DNA of 64,000 nucleotides from Papilionanthe hookeriana x Papilionanthe teres (taxonomy: Eukaryota > Streptophyta > Magnoliopsida > Asparagales > Orchidaceae), in NCBI GenBank assembly GCA_022702705.1, contig CM040421.1, forward strand, positions 62,866,197 through 62,930,196, read 5' to 3'. Under the pieces are notes generated by a model. The model was not told where the DNA came from and did no database searches. It saw nothing but the letters and a program-made list of their open reading frames with translations. The translations under genes and the position numbers were made by a program. Positions 1-12,400 of this stretch are shown here, piece after piece; position 1 is the first letter of the stretch, and every line of letters begins with the position of its first letter.

Positions 1-19
1 TGGATTTCTGCTATCTGAG

Positions 20-1545
20 ACTTCTGCGGGGACGAGCCATCATGCTAAGCTTATGCTCCGGAACAAAATTATCCTCGCGAACACTAAGAGGCACAAATCG
101 CTCGCGTGGCAGCTGACGAAGGCTCTGCGCCCGGGATCGGGCGAGAAACGGTGCTTTATCTCCATCTATTCTTTTGAAAGTGACCGACACCCTTTTCCTT
201 CGACTCCCCGGGATGCAGTGCTTTGCTACCCGCTCTTCCGTTTCCTTTCAACACTTCAAGACCGGGACGAAGGGTAGGGGATTTCGGTTCGTGTCATCAA
301 AATTCTCCCGGTTCCGTCGACACCCATTTTTCTATCCAAATAAAATATCGTTTTCAATATAAAGGAGACCGTGCAGAAGGGTCTCACAAAGTCACTGTAG
401 TCGATATGAGGCGGAATGCACTTCGTCCTCATAAACATTTATGATGCAACTGGCAGGGAATACGCGCCATGTGCGCACGTGCCACTCGACCATCCTCTTT
501 ATCATCTTCTTTGATCTCGGCGACTCGATCCATCTCATCATGCTGCAAGATCCTCGGGGGATTGCCTTGTCAATCTATCGCGAAGTTATAACAACAGCCA
601 CACTGAATAGTGACTCTTCCTTTCCCACATTTCCATTTTGACGGCTCTATATATGTCCTCGGCCTAAGCATTCGCTTCGCCCAATGCTCCGTAGAGCGTC
701 AGAGCAAGACAAAATTTCTTCTTCATCCTTCCTCAAGAACGTCGCTGTATAGTTAGAGTCCTTCCAAGATATGGACAAAGCGTTTTTATGTCTTTGTAGT
801 GTTGAATTCCCCGTTTACTACTTAATCTTTGTTGTGTTGTAGTTCAGAACTCCTTGCGGCGGCAGTGGTGGTAAGACAAACTGCGGAACGTACGGTTCTA
901 GCTCAGAATATTCCCGGCTCCCGAATAGCATTGAGGCAAACCGCATATACTCCGAATGTGCCATATTCTTCAAGCCGTAAAAAATGACATTCCGGGCACT
1001 CGAAAAATACCCCCGACACCGCAGTTCGGGGTAAACCCGAGTTGCAAGCTTGACACTACCAAAGTTTCTTCCATCGCATTAAATGTCGGCAAGGGATCTT
1101 CTCAGCCTCCGCCGCATTTCCAAGGCGTGGTGTACCCTGCCGCCGCTTCATTTCTCGTGGATTGTAAGAATCTTCTCGAATGGGAGATAGCGCGGTGGCC
1201 AGCTCCCGAGCCCGTCTCCCTCCATCCCTTCCGCAGGCGACGCGGCGATTTACATTTCTTTTCTTTGTACATGCCAACGGCGCATCTGGAGCTCTCTCTG
1301 CTGAAGTAGATAAAATCGCCTTCTAGAGTAGTTATCATGGATGGAATCTTAGTATGTCTCATGTCGAGGAGGTGTAAGTCGACGAATCCCCCAATTCCTC
1401 TGTATCCTGACGTTTGTCCGGTCTCTCTGCGACAACTTTTCCTCCTCGACTTCATGTTTGTAGCCTTCTTTTGTGTGTTTCTTTTTCATGACACGAAGTC
1501 CAAACCGTTTATGGATGCAAACACCAACTCGTAACCCGAAACCGC
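20..1545 (-). pseudogene. Extra 3' ORF of Tat-1 with AlkB-like dioxygenase domain (degenerate)
   Basis: Lies downstream of the integrase on the same strand. The N-terminal part (about 1455-960) is a basic region of unknown function conserved with Tat-2 (shared pattern GFVD-HLL then PSMITT-EGD). The C-terminal part (about 780-130) is an AlkB-type 2OG/Fe(II) dioxygenase: a segment like CCYNFA before a GNPP motif, then CIPPHIDYSDFVRPFCTVSF with the iron-binding His (406-408) and Asp (400-402), the distal His (218-220), and RVSVTFKR. Family members such as plant ALKBH9/10 remove N6-methyl groups from adenosine in RNA. His and distal His are out of phase, so at least one indel separates them, and there are further stops; this copy is inactive. 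No introns are seen, unlike what I would expect of a nuclear ALKBH gene. The extreme C-terminus runs to the window edge. Confidence 0.82.
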
Positions 1546-1833
1546 CTTCACAAGTAAACAGGAGAAATGTCAGGGGGTGGTGTTGTGCAGGAATGAGAAC
1601 AAGGACAAGAATCACTTTCTTTCAAGTTTTAATAAGTTTTAAAATTTTTTTGATGCCATTATCTTATTTAATATAATTTTATAGGATTTAGATTTAAGAA
1701 TTTCAACAAGAGTATTTTATTTTGTGAGAAAATTTACTTTATTATATTTAATTTCAATTTATTACAAAATTTGGACCCAGTCACAGACACTGGTCCTATT
1801 CTACAATGGAAAGAAAATCTTTCTTTAGACTTC
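1546..1833 (-). other. Conserved non-coding spacer between integrase and AlkB ORF (Tat-1)
   Basis: AT-rich spacer conserved with 51401-51677. On the minus strand it contains TATAAAAT (1676-1683) and, just before the ORF, a pyrimidine-rich stretch ending in tttacttgtgaag (AG at 1546-1547), which resembles a splice acceptor. Either could serve expression of the downstream ORF as a separate message; this is inference. Confidence 0.4.
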
Positions 1834-2960
1834 TCACGTTGCGTAGTACTTCTTGAGATATCGTCCATTTATCGGCAACATGGGTCTCTCCCTTGAGAAT
1901 CTACCAACTGGTATGATCCTCCAGAGTAAACCTTTTCTACCACGAATTGTCCTTTCAATGTCGGTTCAAATTTTCCACATATCTTACGGTGTGCGAGAAT
2001 AGGCCTCTTAAGAACGAGTACGAGGTCACCAATTTTGAACGACCTCATGAGGACCAACTTATCGTGGGCTTGAATCATCTTTCCTTGGTAGAGTTCCACC
2101 ATTGCAAGCACCTTTTTCCTTCAAGACTTTCCAGTTCTGCCTGTCGCAGTTTGGTATTCTCTTTGTTGTATTTTGATTGGATTTGGCGATCTAGAGTGAC
2201 GGTAGCTGAACTTCTAGCGGAAGGACTGCCTTAGACCCGTCATATGGTGTAGATCAGACGGCATTCGATCGCCATCTCAGAGGCCTGCTGGAAGCTTTTA
2301 TCACTTTCATGCCACCCTCTTTTTTGTTGTCGTCAAGCGTTTCTTTAGAATTTGAGTAAGCGTTTTGTCGGGGTTTTCAAGCCATTCGCTCTTTGGGGTA
2401 ATAGATCGTATATCTCCAATCTATCCCATGTCTTCTGACGAAGTTATCGAGTTTGAAGTTTCAAGGCGGACCCATTGTCGAAATGATCCCGCGGTACACC
2501 GAAGCGGTAGACAACCTCGATTTTTGAAGAACCGCAACTTCCGTGCCGTAACTTCCGTATAGGAACTGCCGCCCACTGGAGAAGTAATCCGCATTGTAAA
2601 GGAAAGTATGAATCGTCCTTTCTAAGATCTGAGCCCATTCGACCCACTATATCCGTGCCCCAACATTCGAATGGTCACAAGGCGATTATGGGGTTTTTAA
2701 CATTCGGAGGTTGGTGCAAGACCACTCCGTGCACTTGGCATTGATGACACTTCTTTGTCAGGTCTGCGCTCCGTCATCATTGCCGGCCAGTAGTATCCGA
2801 GTCTCTTGATTTTCATCTTCGTTTTAGGTTCCGACTGGTGAGCACCATATAATCCGGCATGTACTTCTTTGACGATTTTCTGTGTTGTTGCTCTACTGAG
2901 ACATCTGAGCCACATCTGATCAAAAGATCTTCTGTATAAAACACCGTCGCCACGCCTATG
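1834..2960 (-). pseudogene. Tat-1 integrase remnant
   Basis: Minus-strand integrase broken into several frames. In order: zinc-binding region (2915-2730) with EVHAGLYGAHQS and, in another frame, KCHQCQVHG, giving the H-H-C-C set; catalytic core piece (2650-2430) with IEVVYRFGVPRDHFDNGSA, where the second catalytic Asp lies in HFDNG; and C-terminal GPY/F-like region (2111-1840) with FKIGDLVL and EKVYSGGSYQLVDSQG, ending LKKYYAT and a TGA at 1834-1836. This enzyme would insert the cDNA into host chromatin. Frameshifts near 2115, 2430, 2650 and 2740 kill it. It still has the core segment that Tat-2 has lost. Confidence 0.85.
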
Positions 2961-3316
2961 AGAGAGCTTCTCTCCGAATCCGATGCGCCGTTGATTTGTC
3001 TTCCGCCAACCTTTCCCGTTTGGGTAAAACAGCTCCTATCAACGGTCGACGCCAATCTTTCGGTATCATTCGCCATCGTGGTTGTTATCCCTTCTTTTCC
3101 AATCTTGTGTAGACTGTCGAGGTCGATTCGTGACAAAACCTGACGTCCCTGCACCATAATATCTATAGAACCTTCAGGTGGACAAGCCAATTCTTTAGCT
3201 AGTTTAGCTAAAGCATCCGCGTGGACGTTGTCTGCTCGAGAAACTCTATAGAATATCACACTTGGGATCTGCTCGAGCAGTTTCATTGTGTACCTGTAGT
3301 ATTCTTCTAATCTTGT
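2961..3316 (-). pseudogene. Tat-1 second RNase H (aRNH) C-terminal end and linker
   Basis: The minus-strand frame contains QIPSVIFYRVSRADNVHADA then LAKLAKEL, the last helix and final catalytic Asp region of a plant-type RNase H, followed by a linker matching the Tat-2 linker (52140-52400). Upstream acidic residues are lost at the right-hand breakpoint. The domain is a hallmark of Tat-lineage elements. Confidence 0.75.
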
Positions 3317-3823
3317 ATGAATGGTAAAACTTGTTTAGATGATCTATGAGATTTAGATGTGATTGCATGATGCGTTCGTATTTTGTGCATGATACATTCA
3401 CCTGCTCAGTTTTACTTTAAAACTCATTATTTTATTCTTATTAAAAGAACTATCATTTGTGATTATAAATGTCATGCAACCTACATTATTTAATTTTGAG
3501 ACCATTGATAATTCTAATGAGTTGAATTTTTAAATATTAAGTTGTTTATTTTAAATAGATTGAATAGAAATTAAGTATTTAAAATCAAATATTTAATATA
3601 AGCATCTCTATTTTCTACCTTTTTTGCTAAACAGTACATTATTTGGGGTCTTAGATAATTTTTTTGATTAGCTATTGTGTTTAGCTTTTCTAACCCTTTG
3701 GTTATATTGATTATTATGGAGCATGACTGAAAATTTTGAAGAAAATATAAAATAATAAAAAGTAAATGATAAAAGATTTCCATGCATCGAGAATGGGAGG
3801 CTAAATGCATAAATTTAGTTACA

Positions 3824-3825
<2 letters not shown>

Positions 3826-3878
<53 letters not shown>
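3826..3878. repeat. (TA)n microsatellite
   Basis: About 26 uninterrupted TA units inside repeat E copy 1. Confidence 0.95.
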
Positions 3879-3881
<3 letters not shown>

Positions 3882-4842
3882 GAATATAATCTTGTAATAA
3901 TTGAAATGCGCCTTCTAAATAGTTTCGACATTCCGTCATGGTCAGTAATGACCTACGACGTCAAATCATAGTGGTCCTTTGGTCATTTTCAATTAAATTA
4001 AAATAACCAAGTTATACAGATTGTACAAACTAATAATAAAATTAAAAACTTGTTTGATGGATAATAATTCAAATTAAATAAAATAAATTATCAAATTTAG
4101 CCCACTAAATCCTAAGGGAAGAGAAATCCCTAAGATGATTAAATTCAAATTTGCTTAAACTATACAATAATACCTGAAGATAAAAAATTCAAATAAGCTG
4201 AATGATTCAAAGAACATTTATTTTAAGGAGAAATGAGCTGAAACATTTATGAGAAATCTAGCATGGAATACTTTTTTCTTTAAATAAAATGCATCTATTA
4301 TGATCAATTTTTTTAGTTTTGATGCTAAAAGGCAAGTTTAAGCGTAATTTTTTAATATATATTCTTCACATATTGTAACCATCAATGTACAATTATTATC
4401 AATGTGCAATAAAAAGGAGTATAACAAAACCAGAATTAAATATAAAATAAATATTTAAACTCTTCTTAAACTATAAAATTATTTTTCTTATTTCACCACT
4501 ATCATTTGAGTAGTAGTAGGATGAAAAATTTATTGTGCATAATTTGCAATCAATTGCAATGTAAAGTATATTTGTAAAAATTTCATATACTAGACTATTT
4601 CCAAACATTATAATTTAATGAAAAAAATAATTGTGGATCGTTTTGTTTTAATTCAATCAACAAGCAACGAAATACAGATATGTCAAATTAAATTGGATGT
4701 ACAAATAAAAAGTAAATATTGTAACATTAGGATACCATTTGGGAAAGAAACAAATAGTGAAATATAACATATTAGAATTGCTTGCTTATATTGGTATGTG
4801 ACCAATGATTCTTCTATAGAAAAAAAAATGAAGAGAACTTAA

Positions 4843-4843
<1 letters not shown>

Positions 4844-4872
<29 letters not shown>
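4844..4872. repeat. (TA)n microsatellite
   Basis: About 14 TA units in repeat E copy 1, just left of the block shared with 8620-8680. Confidence 0.95.
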
Positions 4873-4873
<1 letters not shown>

Positions 4874-4937
4874 TCTCAAACTAACTTTAATCCTACTAAT
4901 CTTTTCAATGAAGACCTCGAAATAAATAGCCCAACTC

Positions 4938-5431
4938 CTATGCATGCGACCAAACACCCACATTTAACGCCCATCTAATATTTTTCCTCGTCATTCGATC
5001 TCCATCTTCCTTCTTTTTTTCCTTCACATAATCTGGATCATCAAATCCTCCCATCTCATCTTTCTTACTTTTTGCCTCCGTCTCATCTTCCTCTTCTATT
5101 TCAAAGAACGAGATTAAATCTTTTTCCTTAGCTTTATCCGCTTCTCGCATAAGAAGCCTCCCGTTTTGTCACTACACTTATCTCCGCCCATTCGACAAGT
5201 TGATTTCTTCACGTCAAATAAGGCTAAACTCTCCCATCTTTCACCTCGTTGGAAAATCCTCATAGAGCTTTCTCTCCCTCGGGATCCATTCCTCAAAGAG
5301 AATCTCATTGCCAATACAAACTTGATTTTGAACTTGCAAATACTACCTTCCGATTCGTTAGTGATATCCATCGATCGGACACGACAAAGTTCTATTAGAG
5401 CCTCTTTATTAGCAGTGGATGTTGGTGCCAT
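4938..5431 (-). pseudogene. Unrecognised ORF in repeat E (two overlapping frames)
   Basis: On the minus strand an ORF of 105 codons (5431-5114) starts MAPTSTANKEALIELC. A second of 70 codons (5150-4938) continues in another frame with an acidic and Lys-rich tail (EIEEEDETEAKSKKDE). Together they look like one gene with a frameshift near 5130. Copy 2 of the repeat (about 9150-8890) keeps the start and a related but stop-ridden sequence, so the ORF belongs to the repeat. A TATA-like sequence lies about 230 bp upstream. I do not recognise the product; the plus-strand frame over the same DNA (5166-5453) is also open, so the coding strand is not certain. Confidence 0.35.
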
Positions 5432-5656
5432 TAACTCAATGAAGTTTCAATAATTTAGAAGGTAAACCAAGGATAACTTTTAGATGGATCTTCGATTCGG
5501 CAAGGATGGTAAGATGGAGTTTGAATGATTGGAACTCAAGAGCAAGGTGATCCATTATAAAGAATGGACAACGAATCTCTTTTGCTTTCCTTTTTTTTTA
5601 GAATTTTTTTTCTTATGAAGTATTCTCTCTTCGGAGGTAAGATGGCAACCCCATGA

Positions 5657-5672
5657 TGTATTTATAAATACA
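5657..5672 (-). promoter_or_regulatory. TATA-like box upstream of the repeat E ORF
   Basis: Palindromic tgtatttataaataca, readable as TATTTATAAATA on the minus strand, about 230 bp before the ATG at 5431. Copy 2 keeps a weaker version near 9378-9390. Inferred promoter only. Confidence 0.35.
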
Positions 5673-5877
5673 TAGAAGGAGAGATTTAAGGTTTAGATAA
5701 AAAAAAGTGATTTTATCATTGACACATTGCGAGTTTTTTAGTTTTGGAAAATTTGAATTGTCTTCTATGATAATAGAAAGCCTGTAAACTTGATGTGTCG
5801 TGGCAAAAGCAATCGCATTTTTTTATAGTCCAATCCTCCACTTTTTCAAAATATATTTTAGAATCGTTTTGCCCTTT

Positions 5878-8800
5878 CAAATCAATATTTTAACCACGAG
5901 TTCAAATTTTTATTTCTTTAAATCATGCAAACAAAAAGATTTACATATACATCACAAATAAATTTCTATGTATTTATTGCTTGAAAAGGTTCTTCTTTAA
6001 TTTATTTGATATTTGATCATCAAACGTTCAAAAATTCCACTTAAATATGCTTTCATTACGAATGAAGAATTTTAAAATGATATTAGTCTAAAGCTAAATT
6101 GAACTATTTTATATGTGCAGTAAATTTTTTTGGATGATCCATGTGAATTTAAATGCGTTAGTATTTTGCAAGCTCATTTCAACTTTGAAATTCATTAGTT
6201 ACTCTATCTTATTCAATGCATAATCATTTGTGACAATGAATGTTATGCAACCTGCATACTTTAATTTTTAGACCCATGATAATTCTAACGAGTTGAATAT
6301 TTAAATAATAAGTTATTAATTTAAAATAGATTAAATAGAAATTTTAAAACTTAAAATGTATAACAATCCAAAGTAAAAAACAAAATACAAAATTTGGTTA
6401 CTAAATCCTGAGGAGAGAAATCCCTCAGAAAAATAAATTCAAATTAATTTAAATTATAAATTAATCTCTAAAATTTAAAAATTCAAATAAGTTAAATCAT
6501 TCAAAGAATATTTCTTTTAACTTGAAATAAGCTGAAATGTTTACGAGAACTGGATGAACAATTTGAATTTTTTTACGTTTTATTAACTGAGCAATATAGC
6601 ACAACCTATATTTTTGTTTGATAAAGTTCATTGAGAATGTCTCCATTATGTGGTGTTTATTTCATGGAAGGTCGTGTTCTAGCTAAGAAAAATTACATCG
6701 CGCAAATATTGTTTATGAAACAGATGATAATTTGATTCCAAAGAACAATATATCCTTTTTTCATATTTTATTACATATGCAACAATTTGTGACAAGGAAA
6801 ACAATTCAACCCATATAATTCAAATACATCACTCATGTGAAAAGTTATCGGTGGCCACATCTCACATGCCATAGGTTACAAATAAATTTTGTTAGTTGTT
6901 GCATATTGTCGCTTTCACGTCACCAAATGCCAATGAAAGGTGGGTGAGGATAAAGGGTCATTTTGAAATTCAGGAGTTTTAAGAGACATTTTGAAGGAAT
7001 ACTTAGACATAGTGGTGATTCTACTGAGAAGTTTTAGAGCTTCACATGAATCCCATGAACAATCCCACTATGATCCCAAATCCTTTAAGCGACAACTAGT
7101 AGATACTCGATCTACTCCAACCGTCAAGTGATCAAAGATAATTTATTTTGGGTAGAAGGTAGAGATAGAGTTTATGCTTGCTCATATAGGCTTGACAAAG
7201 TCATGTGAGAGAGTCAAATTCAGATTGATTGACTCAAACTTCTATCCAAACCAAGCTCAATAAGAGAGCTTGACGAAACGTAGAATTAGAGGTTGAGCTC
7301 TTGGAGAAGGAAGCCTCTTTGGAGCTTGGAAAGGCTTTGAGAATGAATTCCCCTACTGCACCGCTTCCCATAAATCAAGGCCAAAAGCGAAATGTGCCTT
7401 CAGCTAAGGCAGACTATGCATGTAGTAAAAGTAATAATCACGCCTGTAAACAAGTCCAATTTGAGAAGATTTTGATCACATCCGAACTACCCCTAAGAGT
7501 TTGAGAGTTAGAAAGGTTGAGGACGTGGCGTGCTTGTTAAAAGAATTCCAAACTTCTCAACAAAGCGAAAGAAGAGAGCTCAGTCACCTTTACTTTCACC
7601 TCGTTTTTGGTTTAAAAAATGTTGCTGAATATTTCATACTTGAAACATTTTTTAGTCTAATGCATCATAATTTAGTCAGAACTTTTGTTGCATGAGCTTT
7701 AACTTGTGACGGCGAACTCCATGGATTCAATCCATAATTAAAATTTAAAAATATTTACATAATGAATTATGCTGAAGTGCAACATATAGCTACATCAAAC
7801 AAAAATAAAGCAACTATGTCAAATAAAATGTGAATATAGGGCCTAGACAACGAAGTCAATACTTTTAGAAACAACCCCCCCCCCTCTTGCAAGAGATTCA
7901 TTAGCTATTGCGTTTAATTTTTCTAGTTTTTTTTAGTACATTGATTATTAGGGAGCATAATTTAAATTTTGAAGAAAATTTAACGTAGATGATAAAAGAT
8001 TTTCATGTATCCAAATAAAATGGCATCTATTATTATCAAATTTGCTAATTTGATGCCATAGTGCAAGTTTAAGGTACTTTTCTTATAATTTTTCTCATAT
8101 ATTGTGTGAACTTGATTTGTACTATGTTTAATGTAAACCATCAATGTATAAGTATTATCACTATACAAAGGAGTAAATAGCTTAATTAAATTTTAAAATA
8201 ATTTTTTAAACTAATGTTAAAAAATAAGGTCATTTTTTCTTATTTCATCGGTATCATATGTGTAGTAGTAGGATGAAAATTTTCTTGTACATAAGCTACA
8301 ATCAACTGCATTATAAATTATGATTATCTAGAAATATAAGCATGTTTGTAAATATTTCATATGTTACACTATTTACAATCATTCAAATTCTTCTAAAAAA
8401 ATTCAGAAATTAGTTTATTTTAATTCATTCAATCAACAACGACAAAAGACAAGTTAAATCAAATTGGATTGACATATTAAATGTAAATATTACATTAGGT
8501 TATATTTAGAAAGAAACAAAAGGTAAATTAAAACAAGTATTTAGCCGTTACATATTTTGTTATACAAATCTAGAAGAAAGTTGACGAGACCAACACATTA
8601 ATAGATTCTCAAAATAACTTTAATCCTACTAATCTTTTCAATGAAGACCTTCAAATAAATAGCCCAACTCCTATGCATGCCATCCAAATCAATCTACTTT
8701 TACCAACTCAAAATTTTTTCCTCGCTATTCTCGTCTCCATCTTCCATCCTATTTTTCCATCACATAATTCAAATGATCAAATCTTCCCATCTCAACTTTC

Positions 8801-9462
8801 ATTTTTTATGCCTCTCTGTTCTATCTTTCTTTTATTACAGACAAAATAAGATAAAATCATTCTGTTTCTGTATTTACTTTTGTATCAAAAACCCGTTTCT
8901 AACCACACTTGGTATGTGCCCATGGCATGTTGATGTCTTCACAGCCTAGCTCCCATTATGCACCTCGTCGAAAATCAGTGTTGCTTTCTCTTCATGGATC
9001 CAAACTTCAAGGGAAGCCCATTTCCAATACAAACTCGATATGAACTTGCAAACACTACCTAAGATTTGTGAGTGATATTTCATTACTCAACGCTGATACA
9101 ATGATCCATAAGAACCTTATTGTTAAGATGGATGTCGGCGCCATTAATTTGTAATGAGCTTCATTATCTTTAGAAATGTGTAGACTAATGTTATTTTTTC
9201 TCGAGAGATGGGATCGTCACACTTGTGGGTTGTGAGATAGAATTTGAAAGATTGGAGTTCTAAAGTAATACCGTGATCCATTACGAAGAATGAAACTAAT
9301 CCCTTTTGCTTTTCTTATTGTTTAGAATTTTCTTTTCTCTCCCCAAGTATTCTCTCTTTGGCTTAAGATGGCAACTCCCACGATTGATTTATAGAAAAAC
9401 ACCTTAGAGAGAGATAGAATGAGAGATTAGGTTTCGATAAAAAAAATGTGATTTTATCTATT
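5878..9462. repeat. AT-rich repeat E, copy 2
   Basis: Begins with a stretch shared with 15340-15680 (gtctaaagctaaattgaa is in both) and ends at gattttatc, the same place as the copy 1 match. Within it, 6360-6560 matches 4080-4260, so block order differs from copy 1. The piece 6560-7890 has no counterpart in the other copies that I can see, and holds no recognisable gene; two short open frames (7301-7504, 7501-7695) show no familiar motif. 8890-9150 is the stop-ridden relative of the ORF at 4938-5431. The unit is cut at 9462 by Tat LTR sequence. Confidence 0.55.
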
Positions 9463-12400
9463 GTCGACTCCACTAGTTTGAGGTCTAGTCTCTCTTTTGT
9501 ATCACTTTAGTATTCAACAATAGGACTCTCCCGTAACTTTCAGCATTCTCCAGTCTTAACCCATCCCTTTTAGAAATTCAAACTTTTCTCACTTCAATGG
9601 AGTTTTCATTTGCCAGTGCCCAACCTCCGCCTCCTGGAGGGGAAGAGGCCAAGCATACGAAGCCCAGAGGGTTCCCTATGTGGTCGCATCTTAAGATTTT
9701 CTCCGGAGGTCTAAGCTTTCACCATACACACACTTCACACTCACAACCCTAAATAAAGCACATCCCCCACTTTGATCTCCTAACTTTAAACTGGTCCAAC
9801 CCTAGTTTCCATACAAAGAGGTTGAACCAACACATGAGACCAAATGAGGGTTTTCTTCGTTCATGGCTCAACTTAAACAATCCCATAATACTCACCTCCA
9901 ATCAATTTCATTTTTCAAAAGTTTCAATTTTTGACCCATCATTTCAAATCTACTGCAAATGCCCCTAAACCCTAAAAGCCCCCAAAATTTCCAAATTACC
10001 CAAATTACCTATTTTTCTCCAAAATTATTTCAAAAATACTCCTGCAACTCAAATTTACCAAAATTACCTAAATTTAACAAATTTCAAAACAGTCTTCAAA
10101 ATTTGCAAAAATACCAAAATACCACTCCTAAATTTCAAAATCCAAAAATTCCAAAAATTCTCAAAACTTCAATATTCCTAATTTCATTTCTTCAATTACC
10201 ACATTACCCACTAATTAATTTAGCCCAATTCATCCAAAAGCCCTAATTTGACTCATTTAACATAAAACTACCTAAATTAACCCAATGTCCACCACCACCA
10301 CAATCTGCCACAATTTTAATTACAACTTTAATTCAACATCTTCAGCCTCAATCTAAACCAAATCATAATCCAACCTGACCCACATTCGAGCTCAATCTTA
10401 CTTGAATTCTAAAATCCCCAATTTTGACCAAGTGACCCATATCACCTAAATTTAAACACAATGTAAAACACCCCCCCTCAATTAATTCCAAACTTCTCAA
10501 AACATTCCCCATGCCAAATTCAACATTAAATTGTCCCTAATTCAAATGCTTCATACAAGCTCAACTTAGCAAAAATCCCCAAATTTACCCTAAATATGTC
10601 ACGTGTTCAAAATCTATCAAATTGAGTGCCCAAACCCCAAAATCTCGACTCAATTAATGTGAAAAACTCTTTTTGACATCCCCTGCACTATTTGAAACCC
10701 TCAATTGGCCTTGGACCCAAACCTAAACCCAAACTAACCCAACTTACCCCAAATAGGCTAAAATCCCAAATTAAGCCAAATTGTACTCCCAAACCTATTC
10801 AAAACCACTCCAATCCCCTTTCAAACACTTTATGACAATCATCATATACATCATTTTGAACAATAAATTGGGTATAACCCAAGATCAAACCAAACCTAGC
10901 CCAATCTAAATCCAATATGACCTAAATTGCACCCATGACCCAATGTCAACAAATTGAACCAAATTGACCAAATTGGCTCCACCATAGCTAACCTCGAGAC
11001 CATAAGGACCAGCCAAGACCACCAAACCTGGTCTATCGGTTACGGACCAAAGGTCCCTCACTTAGGACTAATGGAATTCACCTTTTTCGGCTAACCCATA
11101 ACTCCCTTAACCCTCAAGTAAGCAACCCAATCAATGGCACTGAGCTCCCCTCTTAACTCCCATCAGCCTTTTCGGCCAACATCTCTATCCTTGCCGGCCA
11201 CCCTAGCCACCGAACAACTAAGCCCGAGCGTCCCCATACCACTTTAAACCCAAAATTGAACTTTGCCGTTGAGACATTCCCGTGATCAATGGCACTGCTC
11301 AACCTTCACCTTAAGTGGCCTAAAGCACCCAAATTAAAGCCCTGAGATCCACCCATTGGCCATGGTTATAAAATCCATCCTTCACGACCACAAGTGCCGA
11401 GGTTTTCTCAAGGAAACTCCGTCAAAACCTCACCTTAGCTTCGTGTGACCTTTGAGTGCAAGTCCACCATCCTCAGCCATTGAATCCCACCATCCATAGC
11501 CAATTTCTATTGAAAATCTAGCCGAAACTAGGACACATATCATTGCATCTCCACACAAAGGCACAAACTCAAATTAATTGTACCCACACCTTCACAAAGA
11601 TCGAATGAAGAAGATCCCTCATCAAAACCCCTTCACGTAGAGTTCTCCGTGCCGTAATTTGATCAATAAAGGAAATCGCCCTTGGTCAAATTCACGTCTA
11701 AACATTTAACGAAAAAAGCTTCATCCGAGGTTCGTCGGGGAGCACTTCAAAGCCGCCACAACCATCTCATTCGAGCCTCCTCTTAAGAAGGTATTGAACT
11801 TCACCTTCATCCCCGAGCCATTTCGATTCTCCATACATGTTGGGTCAATTTACAGTTAGGTTAGCCATATAGATATGTTCGCGTCTAGGTCAAATAAAGC
11901 TCTGTGAATGAAACCCCATGAAATTTGGTTAAGTCTAACTCGAGTTCTTAAGTCTGGGAAGGTGGATGGCTCGTGATAAACCAAATAAGACGATGAAGGG
12001 GCGGTGTTGAATGCGTGTAATGGATGGATGGCCGAGATTGCGCCCTGGCAAAACATTGAGAAATAACCGCGTAGCCGAGTCGATGGCGCGTCGAATCGTG
12101 AGGCCGCGGTCTTTCTAAGCTTCCCAGACCCGCCGCTGCCGTGTGTTTAAGTGAGAAAATATGGAATTTTTTGAATTTTTTAAATTAGTGGAAATTTTAA
12201 AATCCATAACTGTGTAGAAAAATCATAAAAATAAAAGAGAATTACTCCAATGCTCAAGTGAATGAGGAGAACAATGTGAAACATCGTAGTTTATTTCCGA
12301 TGAATATTTTATTTTTAACACTAAATACTAATCGGAGTCTTTAATCTTCCATTGTCATAAACATGTCACCATGGCTTGATATTCGAGGATTCGATCTCTC

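Larger units (their letters stand above)
1..3316 (-). mobile_element. Tat-1: internal fragment of a Tat-lineage Ty3/gypsy retrotransposon
   Basis: Read on the minus strand from right to left, this holds the tail of a second (plant-type) RNase H domain, the integrase, a non-coding spacer, and an AlkB-bearing ORF. The same order and recognisably similar DNA occur in Tat-2 (37666-55743). Similarity to Tat-2 stops abruptly near 3316, inside the RNase H domain, where AT-rich repeat E begins; RT, protease and gag are therefore missing. The left end lies outside the window. The Tat lineage is inferred from the extra RNase H domain between RT-RNase H and integrase and from the integrase end (LKKYYAT), both typical of Tat/Ogre/Retand elements. 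All reading frames are broken. Confidence 0.85.
3317..5877. repeat. AT-rich repeat E, copy 1
   Basis: A non-coding AT-rich unit of unknown type. Its first 330 bp match 18225-18590 almost base for base (both contain atgatctatgagatttagat), and more loosely 6120-6335. Later parts match 7890-9462 in the same order: the block around 4500 (gtagtagtaggatgaaaa), 4890-4950 (taatcctactaatcttttca) and 5590-5725 (gattttatc). Copies 1, 2 and 3 lie in the same orientation, as a tandem set now interrupted by other elements. No transposase is recognisable. It could be an LTR/UTR of an unrecognised retroelement or an old tandem duplication. Confidence 0.6.

Noticed and set aside
9959..10246. Open frame of 95 codons rich in Asn, Gln and Pro
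   Set aside because: Low-complexity CCAAA-type U3 sequence of LTR copy A; similar artefacts occur on the other strand at 19848-20072 and 61106-61528.
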